From Trema orientale (Eukaryota > Streptophyta > Magnoliopsida > Rosales > Cannabaceae), in contig JXTC01000060.1 of the NCBI GenBank assembly GCA_002914845.1, forward strand, positions 25,162 to 89,161: a stretch of DNA of 64,000 nt. Direction: 5' to 3'. Each line of letters opens with the position of its first letter. Position 1 is the first letter of the stretch. This document shows positions 12,501 through 23,519 of the stretch, one piece after another. Both the position numbers and the translations under genes were made by a program. The notes under the pieces are model-generated. The model was not told the origin of the DNA and searched no databases. It saw only the letters and a list, made by a program, of their open reading frames with translations.

Positions 12501-15500
12501 TCCCAAGATTGAGCCATCACTGCTAATGCTGCAAAGCCCTTTTCAACCATCTATTACCAAAAGTATCAGTTCATCAACAGTACCTCACCTTATTTTGTTA
12601 CAGTACAACTCATAGTTTGAAAGGTTGACACAAATTAATGACATTCTAAAACTTTTGATAAAATCACAACACATGCATATACGTTCTCTTTCTTTGTTCG
12701 GTGTTAAGCAATTATATAGTGCATCACATTTTCATCTATGAAAACATACGGACGCAATAAAGCTTGAACATGTCACTATTTTAAGATGTTAAATTATCTT
12801 GGCCATAAAATCAGAAAATAATCTCTTGAAACCTTTACGCTTAAGCATGTTACTGACAACGAGAAATTTTCTTTTTTCTTTTTTCAATTCCTTTCAAGCA
12901 CGTGAAACTGACCAGACTATAGACCACAATTTCTGTTTAGGAACCTCTTTAGACTCCATCTTTTAAGAAGTGGGAAAGTCAATGCCTATTTGGCAAACAT
13001 GTTAATACGATGTAAATTTCAAGCCTGCTTATTCATAATCATAAATCAAGAGCTAGCTGCTTAAACAAATATATATGCATACTTGAGGCCATGGCTCCAG
13101 ATTAGCAGGTATGCACTTAGAGATTGCACCAACCAATGATGAAACAAGAAATGGGATATGAACTGCAACATTTTCATTGCCCGCCTCAACCACAGAACTG
13201 AGAAGCTGAAACAATATAGAGTTATCTTCATCATCATTACCAATCCTACCAATCACGACTTGAAGAAGAGGCAGCCAATCAGGTGGCAGGTAGTCATTCT
13301 GAAGCCAGAAGAACAAATACCGGGTGATAACCACATAATTACACAAATAGAGGTGAAGAGGGTTCAACAAAAGGATTGATTTTCAGACTTACTTCAAGAA
13401 GCTCTGAAATTGCCCCAGCAGCAGAAGCCCGTACAGGGTAACAAGAAGTATCCCCATTATCCGGCATAATCAACGCGTTAAGCAATGAAGAATATATATC
13501 TGCACTTATCTCCTGAAAATGAGATTTCAAAAAAAATATTTTGAGACAAAATGAATCAGTTTCCAAGAGACTATACTGTCAAATGAAATAAGGAAAACGT
13601 GATATACGATATGGATAAAGAAAATGTGATCAATAGCAAGTGAATTCTTAAGCAGTTTGCTCTTGCTAGAAAGGCATGACTAAAAGAAATGACAAATGTG
13701 GAATGCTCTTACTTCAGGCAGACAGGAGGCTAGCTCTCCAAGTACCCAGTTTGCAGGAGCTACTAAGTATGGTAGGCACACTGACGATTTATACAATGGT
13801 AGTAGCCGCAACTGAACCAGAGTTGTAATGTGTCTAGGTTCTTGCTCCCTAAGAAACTGCATATGAAAAATTTCAGAGACTAGTAACAGTAACACATTCC
13901 ACTGGTGAGTAGATCAACAGGATAATAAATTCTTACATCTAGCAGACTGCCATACCCCATCAGAACCCCAAAATAACTGCCATGGTAGCCACAGTAAAAC
14001 AGTGAGAAAATCAGAATTATGTCATCCAATATGACCACAATCTTTATGAGCAGTAGAAATGAAGATGAAAACGGAAAGAAATTGCAAGAAAGACTGGAAA
14101 TAGAAGGTTGATACGAGAAGAAAAGGTAACTTTGATCAACTAAAGGAAAAAGAATGGTGTCTTTGAATTTCAAATGTCAAGTTATTAAGCTTTACCACAC
14201 ACAAAAAAGAATGGTACCGTTGCACAGATCATGTCATATTCTCACAGTTAAGATTGCAGTAATAAAAAGAAATTGTTTTAAAGGTCACTACTAAACAAAA
14301 TTCTTTAATGCTTGCTCATTCAATCGCTTTAGGAGAAACAAATTATCAGATTCTGTGACAATCAGGCATCTAAGAGAACCTTTTGACTTGGAAGGAATTG
14401 CCAGTGACATCCCATTATCTCAATGAAGGTGAAGGTATGGTATTTGATTAATTCCTACGACCACCATCCTCTCTCGAGAATAGAATAAAATAAAAAGAAC
14501 AAAAAACATACACATTTGTGGAAATCACAGTTTCCAATTCTACAAGCCATGTAAATTAGATATCAAATTACCTTAAAACAAAATAAAAATAAATAACGTG
14601 TTTTTGACTCACTTGTTCAAAATTCTTGTTTCAGTTCCATTAGTTTTAGATGGAATAGGAAACTTTGAGAGAAAGGGAAGAACCAACAGTTCCCCGATAG
14701 AGCAGCGTTGATTTTTTCCCTTGTTCTTTTCACCTTTTTTCCGCTTTGATGAAGCTGAAGTTCCAACTGGAGGACCCTGTAGGCACCAAACCTAGTGAAT
14801 AGTAGAGCTAATGCACATGGCTAGAGATATTCTGAGAAAAACTACTGAGCGCAACCTTAGACATTGCAATGACACCAAGTAAATTTGTTGCACTTTTTCT
14901 GGCTGTAAACAGATCATCCTTCCACCCAGAAACTTCATCCTGCATGCAAAACAGACATGCTGCCATAACCGTCCATAAAATGGTGAATTAAAATCATAAA
15001 ATCAGTACTTTCATACCAGGTCAGATGGAAGATTCTTCCTTAAGAACTCATCTGCATCTTCTTCCCACTCTGAGATATCCTACTCACAGGAGTTTTCCAA
15101 AAAGTACAGAACTTAATTGCTTGAGAACCTTGGAGCAACTTTTGAACAATTGATATCATTTTTTCTCTTTCAGAAGAGTTTACCTTTTCATTCATTACTA
15201 GTGCTGGAAAGATTGCAGAATCCAATAGCAATGAAAAATGGGGTGCGACTAACCTCCATCCCTGTTTCCAAATGAAAATTAGTTCCTTAGAGGGAAAACA
15301 AAGTGTTATTGATGCAGATAAAGAATAAAATATATTAAGAAATTATTGGCCCCGTTTGTTTTACCAATTTCATTATATTCAAATAGAAAATTCATTGGAA
15401 TGAGGGTTTATTTCAATAATTCTAGTTTTTTTATTTAAATGGTCTTTTAAAATCGGTGTTTGTTTTAACAATTCAGTTTTTCTATTCAAATGGTTCATCA

Positions 15501-17872
15501 GTCACATCAACCATTGGAATGAGTTTTTTGTGTCTTGAATGAGAATGGAGGGGAGAAACTGTTTTTGAATGGTCCATTCCAATGCTCCCATTCTAATTAC
15601 AATACATTCCACTGTTTTTCCATTCAAACGTCTTTCATTCCAATTATAACTCATTCTAGAATTTCCATTTAAATACACCCATTCGAATGGGTAAACCAAA
15701 CGGTACCATTATTATTGTTATTTATTAGGTTTTATTTAATTATTAGGTTTATTTTAATTTTGAATAACTAATTTTAAGTTTCATGTTTTCATATATGTCT
15801 AGTTTTCTAGTTGTGTCCAATTGCCTATTTAATGTGTAATTGTTTTTCAGATTATGAATGAATATTGAACGATTATTGAGTTTTCTCTTCCTATGGTTCT
15901 TCGTTTCTCTCTGAGTTCTTGATCTAGTTCTATTGCTTTTCTACCAATTCATCTATTTCTGCCTAAGTTCTATCACATTTGCTCTTCTACCTATTCTTTT
16001 TCTAAATTCCCATCTTATCCTACATCAGTTATGCAGTACTACCAAAAAAAAGGTCCACATTCTAAAAATAACTTCATTGATTTCACTGACAAAATTCGTT
16101 GATTTCACTGATACAATCGATTAAAACTTAAATTAATTTTGTGAAAAAACTCAAATCTGAGTAGTATAACTATTAAGAGTTCACTAATTAGATAACTTAC
16201 GAGACCCGTCGCTAGAACACGTGAAATCACATCAAAAGCTAATGAAACAATCCGCTCTGACAAAAAATCAAGCTTCTGCATATTTTAGAATATAAATTGG
16301 CCATCAGTGCAAAAAACTATAAGTTCTCAACTACTATATATGTGACCAAGGTACAATAAGAATCATACAAAATCAGATTCAGTCTTAAGAATCACAAGTA
16401 AACCTAATAAAAACAACAAGAATAATAGAACCAACAAAGAACACTTTGATAGTGAAAGGAAGACCAAAGAATCCTTAGTATGCCAAAACCTCAAGTTTAG
16501 ATGCAAAAACCACAACTACAAAATAATGATATAAAAACTTTTTATGCTAAAACAACAATGATAAAATTGATGATACTGTTGTTATAATAATAATAAAGAT
16601 AATAAGTATTCAGTAATAGAAAAACATATTGAAACTTCACTAAATACCATAAGTCAGAACTTCACTATACATTAGAAATCGGAATTTTAGAGAATTTCAA
16701 ACACTACAAACATAACAAGAGTGCCTATTGGCTGCAAACCAGTCCCTTTACTTTAACAAAATCAATAAAAAAACTTACACTTATATTTTTAGTATATTTC
16801 ACTATGTTTAAAGCACTGTTTATCATGTCTGGCATTAACCTGAAAAAATTGAGAGAAGAGAAAACGTAAAGAATAAGAATAATCATTAATAATTTAATGA
16901 AAGTGTACACCAAACCCATGTATTACTTATCAGAATACTTGTGGTGTCGTGTAACTAGAGCACAAAAAATTTGCAGACTTCTCTTCCCAGTCTTCAACCT
17001 CATCAAGTATTCATTTTCAATAGTAGCCATATAATCAAAGCTCAAAGAACCAAGAATGTGAATAAGATCATGACAGAATGAAGGTAGAAGCGGAGCTAAA
17101 GAGGATGGCAGATGAGACCTCACCTACGAAAGCAACAGTTGTTCAGCAATCATACCAAAAACTTGAGAAAAAATGACTAAATATAGTTATACATTCCCAG
17201 TGCGTATAAAGTATGTATATATATATATATATACACACATATACATAGAAAGTTACTCACAGCAAAATACATGCATTTGCATATAATAAGAAGTGTCTTC
17301 TCAGTTTCCATTCGGCTTGTAGTATTTATTTTAATATCCTGTTTGAAACATTAGAAAATCTATTGATTGTCATGAAGGTTCATCGAGCAATTAAATTAGT
17401 AAGAGAAAAGAGGGGGAGGATGAGAGAAGAAGAAATTACAACCTTTTGAACAAATTGATGGAATACAGTTAACAAAGGAACAAGGATTTCTTTGGCAATT
17501 TGGTCAAGCTGCATCGGTACAGGCTCCTTGGCAACTTTAGGATCCAAAAAATACTGCCATGAAATTGAAGAAGCAGTAAGCAAGTCCAAGTGAGAAGCCA
17601 ACATTGATTTAATTAATGTAAAAAATGGTTTATGTAATGTAAAATACTACCTGGAAAGGCCTAAGAAGAGCATGAAGAAGCGTAAGGGCATTGATGGTAT
17701 TCCACTGGGAGTGGGAGTGGGAGTGAGCAGCATTGCTAATAAGATTACTATTCTGGATAGCAGATCGTAGGTCCGGCACAAGTTGGGGCCAGGAATTATG
17801 CTTAACAACATCGGCGGATACAATAATACGGAACTGGCAAATGGCAATACACATTACACCGTTGAAGTTGAT

Positions 17873-17907
<35 letters not shown>

Positions 17908-18202
17908 ATTGAATAGAATAGAGTATAAAACAGGTATGATAAGTCTATGAACTCATCTTTAATTGATGGCAATACAATAATAGGTGATGTGCGCGCGTAC
18001 GTACCACTTCAATCAAAACTCTAAGAAGAGATGGTTCGACTAGGAGCAAAGCACGCAAGAGCTCATCTTTGAACTCCTTACTTACTCCCTTATCGATATT
18101 TCGCCTAGTCAAGTTCTTAAGGTATGTGGCTGCAGCAATTTTTCGACCTTTATTCCTCTCACCTTCTTCTTCCTCCTCCTCCTCCTCTTTTATACATGAT
18201 TT

Positions 18203-18261
<59 letters not shown>

Positions 18262-18557
18262 TAATCATTGAATTTGAAGAGAAGAGAAAGGCTGAGCTGA
18301 GCTGATGAGCTTTAAAATTTGCAACTGCAATTGACAGAAAGAAAGAAAGAAAGGAAAGAGGGATCAAAGAGAGAGAGAGAGAGAGAGAGAGTACCGGTGG
18401 TGATGATGGAGAGGAGATAGAAAGGGAACCCTGGAAGGAGAGAGTGGCCATCGAGAGCTTCAGTAGCTGCACGGACCACTGCGCAATCGGAGCTCAGCGT
18501 CTCATTAAGCAACTGAGAAATTTGATTTTGAGTTTGACCTTGAGCTGCCACCTCCAT
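9511..18557 (-). CDS. importin-beta superfamily nuclear transport receptor (ARM/HEAT repeat)
   Basis: Twenty-one exons on minus: 18557-18395, 18162-18005, 17833-17651, 17553-17443, 17338-17261, 17123-16927, 16839-16779, 16275-16201, 15261-15184, 15079-15017, 14939-14856, 14776-14613, 13976-13937, 13856-13713, 13512-13393, 13298-13083, 12550-12377, 12278-11606, 11124-10919, 10520-10385 and 9674-9511; 3288 nt, 1095 aa, normal for the family. The N-terminus has the KIAAATYLKNLTRRN helix of importin-beta N domains; the rest is helical-repeat-like, with an acidic run (VEEDEDDEEVETDDGDD, residues ~970-986) and a second acidic stretch after it. Such receptors carry cargo through nuclear pores under Ran-GTP control. 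It resembles Arabidopsis At3g17340 (importin-11-like, from memory). An in-frame ATG four codons upstream (18569) is possible. Cargo is unknown. Several introns hold mobile elements. Confidence 0.9.
9714..10072. mobile_element. hairpin MITE in importin intron (8-bp target duplication)
   Basis: A 359-bp near-perfect inverted repeat. The left arm (TATTTTGACACTTTGTTCAA) returns in reverse complement on the right (TATTTTGACACTTTATTCAA), and the pairing continues for about 170 bases per arm (GGTTATTATCAACATTGA in both). TTTAATAT occurs directly on both sides (9706-9713 and 10073-10080), an 8-bp target duplication as made by hAT-type transposases. It lies in the last importin intron (9675-10384) and codes for nothing. 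Confidence 0.85.
10126..10303. mobile_element. MITE with CATGTTTACTAA termini, copy 1
   Basis: The ends CATGTTTACTAATCC and (reverse complement) CATGTTTACTAAGCC are inverted repeats, and the interior holds further inverted matches (AAAGGGAAT...ATTCCCTTT). It sits in the same importin intron as the preceding hairpin. A related copy is at 39204-39372. Target duplication is unclear, so superfamily is not assigned. Confidence 0.6.
15350..15705. mobile_element. MITE with CCGTTTG termini in importin intron
   Basis: The left end CCCCGTTTGTTTTACCAA and the right end (reverse complement TACCGTTTGGTTTACCCA) form terminal inverted repeats around a roughly 350-bp AT-rich body with scattered ATTCCAAT/CATTGGAAT words. 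ATTATT flanks both sides, possibly a remnant target duplication. It abuts an LTR fragment, so the two may be nested. Confidence 0.55.
15706..16027 (+). mobile_element. solo LTR fragment of the same family as the CAMTA-intron retroelement
   Basis: This stretch of the importin intron (15262-15348 to 16200 region) matches the LTRs at 40881-41225 and 43337-43719 along its length: TATGTCTAGTTTTCTAGTTG, GTCCAATTGCCTATTTAATG, TTCTATTGCTTTTCTACCAA, ending TATCCTACATCA. The LTR start TGATGCGGG is missing, and no primer-binding site or internal region follows. It is therefore a degraded solo LTR. Confidence 0.75.
18163..18394 (-). repeat. microsatellite-packed importin intron 1
   Basis: Read on minus, the intron begins GTAC then (CT)n and later contains about 48 bases of (TA)n (18206-18254). 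The acceptor is preceded by (GAG)n/(GAA)n rather than a pyrimidine tract, which is unusual for a 3' splice site. The (TA)n block is probably length-variable. Confidence 0.7.
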
Positions 18558-18867
18558 TTTTACTTGCACCTTCTTCTCCTCTCTCTCCCTCTCGTTTCCT
18601 CAGAAAACCCTAATTTTGGAGGACAAGACAAAACAACTCCGTAAAGTTATTGCGCGGGAAACAAAACCATATTTCTCATTTGCGATTTCTGTGTGGATCG
18701 CTTCGCTTCGCTGCTGTCATTTCTTTTAAAAATATAGCGGATTTTTCAAATTTCTATTTTCTTTTTCTTTTATTTCTTATACGGAATAATGTTACAAGAT
18801 TACTAGTCATTATACTGCGTTTTACGCGAGTTGTATTAATATTACATACATTAAGCCTAATGTAGAG
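18558..18867 (-). promoter_or_regulatory. importin 5' UTR/promoter with telo-box
   Basis: Upstream of the importin start. The plus strand carries AAACCCTA (18605-18612), the telo-box commonly found near transcription starts of plant housekeeping and growth genes, beside a CT-rich leader. No TATA box is obvious. Confidence 0.45.
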
Positions 18868-19712
18868 TTAAGTTCAATGTATTTCAACATTAAAAAATAT
18901 ATTTATCTCTATATTTATTTTAATGAGACGAATGTAGCACAACCATTTGTTCGATGAATTAAATTTATTATAAGCTATCATTAATATTAAATTAAATACA
19001 ATATTATATAATACATGTATATATTACAGCCAATCATAGCAAAGAAAAATAATGATAGGACCAATCATATCATGAAAAAATTAGGATTTTTCTAAAAATT
19101 TTAAAAATAGAATAATGATCAAAGATATAGTTAAGTTCAATGTATTTCAACATCAAAAAATATATTTATCTCTTTATTTATTTTGATGAGACGAATGTAA
19201 CACAACTTTTTGACGTTCGATGAGCTAAATTTAATATAAGTAATCATTAATATTAAATTAAGGGGATGGCTACGGTAGGGGCGTCCCTACGTAGGGTCAT
19301 GCCTTAATTATCGTTGGATGGGAATCTGTGGGGAATAACGGGAATCTGTGGAGAATCTATTTATATACAGATTCTCATCCAATGGTGAATAGACAGGGCC
19401 CTACGTAGGGGCGCCCCTACTGTAGACGCGCCCTTAAATTAAATATAATATTTTATAAAACATTAAATTATGTTTTTATCTCTCTCTATATTTATTTTGA
19501 TGAGACGAATGTAGTACAATCATTTGTTCGATTCGATGAACTAAATTTATTATAAGATATCATTAATATTAAATTAAATACAATATTACATAATACATGT
19601 ATATATTACAATCAATCATAGTAAAGAAAAATAATGATAAGACCAATCATATCATGAAAAAATTAGAATTTTTTTAAAAATTTTAAAATAAAATGGTGAT
19701 CAAAGAAATTAT
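18868..19712. repeat. tandem array of three ~263-bp repeats
   Basis: The segment TTAAGTTCAATGTATTTCAA begins at 18868 and again at 19131 (period 263), followed each time by TTTATCTCT, GATGAGACGAATGTA, TATTAAATTAAAT and ACCAATCATATCATG words. A third unit, missing its start, runs from about 19443 to 19712. Units are diverged by substitutions and small indels. The second unit is split by a MITE (19262-19433). The array is non-coding. Confidence 0.8.
19262..19433. mobile_element. GC-rich MITE with 9-bp target duplication
   Basis: The left end GGGGATGGCTACGGTAGGGG and the right end (reverse complement GGGCGCGTCTACAGTAGGGG) are imperfect terminal inverted repeats of about 37 bp that both reach CCCTACGTAGGG. 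TTAAATTAA flanks both sides (19253-19261, 19434-19442). Removing the element and one copy restores the uninterrupted TATTAAATTAAATA seen in the other two repeat units, so the empty site is visible in the same window. The 9-bp duplication favours a Mutator-type origin. Confidence 0.88.
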
Positions 19713-19873
19713 CAGAGTTTTGAGCTTCAGCTTTAATATAGATGGATAGATAGATTTTTAATACCAATACGTGCTATTTGGTACAAATTTTGGAACCCAG
19801 CATTATTTTTCTTAAAAACCGTTTATTTTTAATTAATTTAGGGGGAAAAATGGACTAGAGAAAAAAATTTTAG

Positions 19874-19946
19874 TGGAGATGCGGGGTATCGAACCCCGTA
19901 CCTCTCGCATGCAAAGCGAGCGCTCTACCGTTTGAGCTACATCCCC
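19874..19946 (-). tRNA. tRNA-Ala (anticodon UGC)
   Basis: A 73-nt cloverleaf on minus: acceptor GGGGATG pairs with CATCTCC (one G-U), followed by discriminator A. The A-box region is TAGCTCAAACGGTAGAGC, the anticodon loop CTTTGCATG contains TGC, and the T arm is GGGGTTCGATACCCC, a full B box. There is no intron and CCA is not encoded. A TTTTTTT pol III terminator follows at 19867-19861. All hallmarks of a functional nuclear tRNA gene are present. Confidence 0.96.
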
Positions 19947-20037
19947 TTGGTGCCACGGTGTGATCCATAGATTACTTATTTTAAATAAATACAAGACAAA
20001 ATCAGTTGTCTTTGAGCCTGGGTGCTATATTTAAATT

Positions 20038-20224
20038 GAATAATGCTATAGGGCACCAGTGGTGCCCAGTACCACAGTGATGTGTCAGTCTGTCACTGAC
20101 TAATCATAATTATAATTTAAGTGAGACCCATATGGGACCCAATTTATTAATTAAATCATCCAGTGACAAACAAATATGTCACTGTGGTGCTGGGCACCAC
20201 CACTGGTGCCCCATAACATTGCTC
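20038..20224. mobile_element. MITE in the 1-Cys peroxiredoxin promoter
   Basis: The inverted ends are AATGCTATAGGGCACCAGTG and (reverse complement) AATGTTATGGGGCACCAGTG, followed on both arms by GTGCCCAG.ACCACAGTGA. TTAAATT lies directly on both sides (20031-20037, 20225-20231). The element is 187 bp and non-coding. It ends about 220 bp upstream of the peroxiredoxin start codon. Confidence 0.8.
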
Positions 20225-20310
20225 TTAAATTATATATAGGAAGAGTGTACGTACACGCGGAAGAAGGGCGTTCAGTTTCGCAAATGGAGAACAAAAGCCA
20301 AAGCCACGCC

Positions 20311-20356
20311 GCATGCCACGTGCCCTTCATGCACCACACCTTCCATTCTTTATATA
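20311..20356 (+). promoter_or_regulatory. seed-type promoter elements: RY, G-box/ABRE, TATA
   Basis: GCATGC (20311-20316), CACGTG (20317-20322), a second RY core CATGCA (20328-20333) and TATATA (20351-20356) are packed just upstream of the peroxiredoxin. RY plus ABRE is the combination bound by ABI3-type B3 factors and ABA-responsive bZIPs in seed genes, which fits the known seed expression of this family. Confidence 0.65.
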
Positions 20357-20442
20357 CATCACAATACATTTTTATCCCCTGTAATTCAAGTCTCAATCTT
20401 AAGTCTCAAATAATAAGTCTGTAGACTAGTGAATGTTTGACG

Positions 20443-20666
20443 ATGGCAGGCCTCACCCTCGGAGACACTATCCCCAACCTTGAAGCCCAAAGCACCCACG
20501 GCAAAATCACTCTCCACGACTACATCGGCGATAGCTGGGCCATTATTTTCTCTCATCCTGGTACGTACGTATGGTACTTCCTGCATGGTCAGTGCCACCA
20601 TTGTCCATTAATATATATCATCGATCATTTCTTTCTTTCTTTTTTTGAATGCATGCATATTATTGT

Positions 20667-20702
<36 letters not shown>

Positions 20703-21391
20703 TTGTTACAATCAATTATCTGTAGGTGATTTCACGCCCGTATGTACTACGGAGCTGGGCAAGATGGCTGCCTGTGCTCAGGAATTTGCTAACAGAGGAT
20801 TGAAGCTTGTGGGTCTGTCCTGCGATGACGTGGAGTCTCACCTCGAGTGGATCAAGGACATTGAAGCTTACACTGTGAGTAGTAGTAGTCTTGATCCATT
20901 TATTTATAATTAAATACATATATAAAAGACGATTATTAATGTTGGTTTATTTATCTAAATTATATGACATGTAATATTAATGTGATTATGCTGCGCAGCC
21001 TGGTGCCAAAGTGAGCTTCCCCATCATTGCAGATCCCAAGAGAGAGCTGATCAAACAACTGAACATGGTGGACCCTGAGGAGAAGGACTCCTCAGGAAAC
21101 CCACTTCCATCTCGAGCACTTCATATCGTTGGTCCCGATAAGAAGGTGAAGCTGAGCTTCCTGTACCCAGCCAGCACAGGACGGAACATGGACGAGGTGG
21201 TGCGGGTTCTGGACTCGCTTCACAAGGCTGCAAAGCACAAGGTTGCCACCCCGGCCAACTGGAAACCGGGGGATCCTGTTGTCATTTCTCCCAGCGTCTC
21301 CACTGAGGACGCAAAGAACATGTTCCCTGGGGGCTTCAAAACCCTAGACCTCCCTTCCAATAAGGATTATCTGCGCTTTACAAACGTCTAA
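20443..21391 (+). CDS. PER1: 1-Cys peroxiredoxin (seed type, PRDX6 family)
   Basis: Three exons, 20443-20560, 20726-20874 and 20999-21391; 660 nt, 219 aa, the usual length. The peroxidatic cysteine is C46 in [11 protein letters not shown], preceded by the active-site HPGDF. The 1-Cys C-terminal domain follows, with [17 protein letters not shown] and the family ending KDYLRFTNV. The enzyme reduces hydrogen peroxide and alkyl hydroperoxides; in plants it is mostly found in the nucleus and cytosol of embryo and aleurone cells of mature seeds. No canonical resolving cysteine of the 2-Cys class is seen. Intron 1 holds a (TA)n microsatellite (20667-20694). ATG at 20443 gives the standard MAGLTLGD start. 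Upstream RY/ABRE motifs suggest ABA and seed control. Confidence 0.96.
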
Positions 21392-22560
21392 CATTAGTCA
21401 CTACTACTACTACGCTGTGGGCGCGCGCTCCTCTAGCTTTGTTTAATTAATGTTATTCCTAGAATACTTCGCGGTATTAATTTTCTGTATACGTATGCAC
21501 TATGTATACTTATATATATATACATATGCTCCAGTGGACGGAGGCATGCACGTTGAAAGCAGTGGGGTGGGGGCTTTGAGCCCCACTCAATTTTCTCTTT
21601 CTTTTAGAAATGTTCCATTAACTAAAAAATGTTATAACTATGGCACAGCTACACAATAGGTAGAATGGTAATAATAATAAAATTGTATGGCGTTGTACAA
21701 TTGATCAGGAACGATGGCTTCAGTAATTTCTATTTGTGAATATATATACGTGTGTGTGATGGCCCTGATGGTTTTAATATAAAACGCCCTTGGTCAATTT
21801 ATCTTGTCCCATCTGTTGTTTCTATTGGCTTACTGAACCGAAAGACAAGTAAAGGAAAAGAAAAGTACGGGATACGGGTTTTTCATTACAGAATGCAGTT
21901 TTTTAACCACGCCTTGATGGTCTATAATGCTACTCTGGTAGGCCCTGGCATACAAGCGTACAGTGGACCAATTAGCTGTGCTTAAAAAAATAAATAAATT
22001 GAATTTAGTTTTTTTTTTAGGGAAAAAAAAAAAAAGAGAGAAAAAAGGTCCCAGGCCGTGTATCAAAAGACGTGCTAATTTGCCTTCATGGGAGACAGCT
22101 AATGGGATGGCAAGCCCTTCAACTTCAAGGGTGATTTATGTACAAGTCTCATACTAATTGTATACGCCGCGTTCGGTGTGCTATGCATCAACACAGTAAC
22201 GCCTTGTCAAGATCAGAAAAACCACAAACACAGGGTCACACATAGCTGCCGCTCAGTGTGTATGAGTATTACTGACTAATTTATAGACAAATTGTCAACC
22301 TGTGGATCCCACTAGAAATTATGAAAGCCAGTGTAACGTTCTTTGAAAAAAGAGAGAGTATATAAGTCGTAAAAGGAGGAGTAATTTCCGCTCTATCGAC
22401 TTTTTTGTTCCTTTTGCAATCACCAAGGCAATCACCATCCAGTGATTCATTTTGCTGTGTTTGTGACTGACTACTCTGTGCTAACAGAGGGAAGAAAAAA
22501 AAAAACAAGAAGCTCCTCTACTAGCTGTATACTGGTGTATTAATTCTGGCATATTCTACC
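21392..22560. other. intergenic, no gene seen
   Basis: Contains the peroxiredoxin 3' UTR and the upstream region of the GUB_WAK gene. Short poly-A/T tracts are present, and a fragment AGTGGGGTGGGGGCTTTGAG (21561-21580) followed by CCCCACTCAA resembles ends of degraded transposons. No coding exon is supported. Confidence 0.45.
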
Positions 22561-23469
22561 ATGATGAAGATGATGATATACCGAGCAGTTTGTCACAAAG
22601 AAGCTGCGGTGCCAGTGGTGAAGCTTATCATGGTGTCACTAGTACTACAAGTACTACTACTAGGTCTCCAACTTCTCCCTGGAGCCGTCGCACTAGTATC
22701 CACTTGCCGCACCTCCTGCGGCAACATTGCCATAAAGTACCCGTTCGGCGTGGACGACGGTTGCGGGGCGCCACAGTTCCGGCACATGCTCAACTGCAGC
22801 ACTGAATTGTTCTTCCTGACCCCTTCTGGCAACTACAAGGTGGAATCCATCGACTACGACAAGCAAACAATGGTGGTATACGACCCCGCCATGTCCACCT
22901 GCTCCATTCTGCAGCCTCACCACGACTTCAAGATGACGGATATTCAATCCGCCATAATACCTCCCACCTCTGACACCGTCTTTGCACTTCTCAATTGCTC
23001 CATCGACTCCCCCGTGCTCAACCACTACAGTTATCTCTGCTTCAACTTCTCCGGCCACTCGTGCGACGAGCTTTACGGCGCCTGCAATGCCTTCCGGGTC
23101 TTCCATTTCTTAACCAACTCTTCCCCACCCTGTTGCTTCACGGGATACGACACAGTCAAGTTCATGAGCATGAACATTCTGGACTGCACACATTACACCA
23201 CTGTGGTGAACACGGATGGTTTGAGAGGCATAGCTCCTTTGGACTGGGTCTACGGTATCAAGCTCACTTACACGCTCCCTGAAGCTGGATGCCAGAGATG
23301 CGCACAATCGGGTGGCACCTGCGGCTTTGACACCGAGACTGAGGGAAGGCTCTGTCTCTGCTCTGCTTCCTCAAATTCCACAAGACAATGCGGTACGCAC
23401 ATACCAAAATAAATACGACTAGACTAGACTCCAAACCATTTACTCAACTCACCTCGAAGCATGGATATT

Positions 23470-23519
<50 letters not shown>

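Noticed and set aside
18558-18569. Upstream start MQVK for the importin
   Set aside because: In frame, but family members start at the following MEV-type Met; kept only as an alternative.
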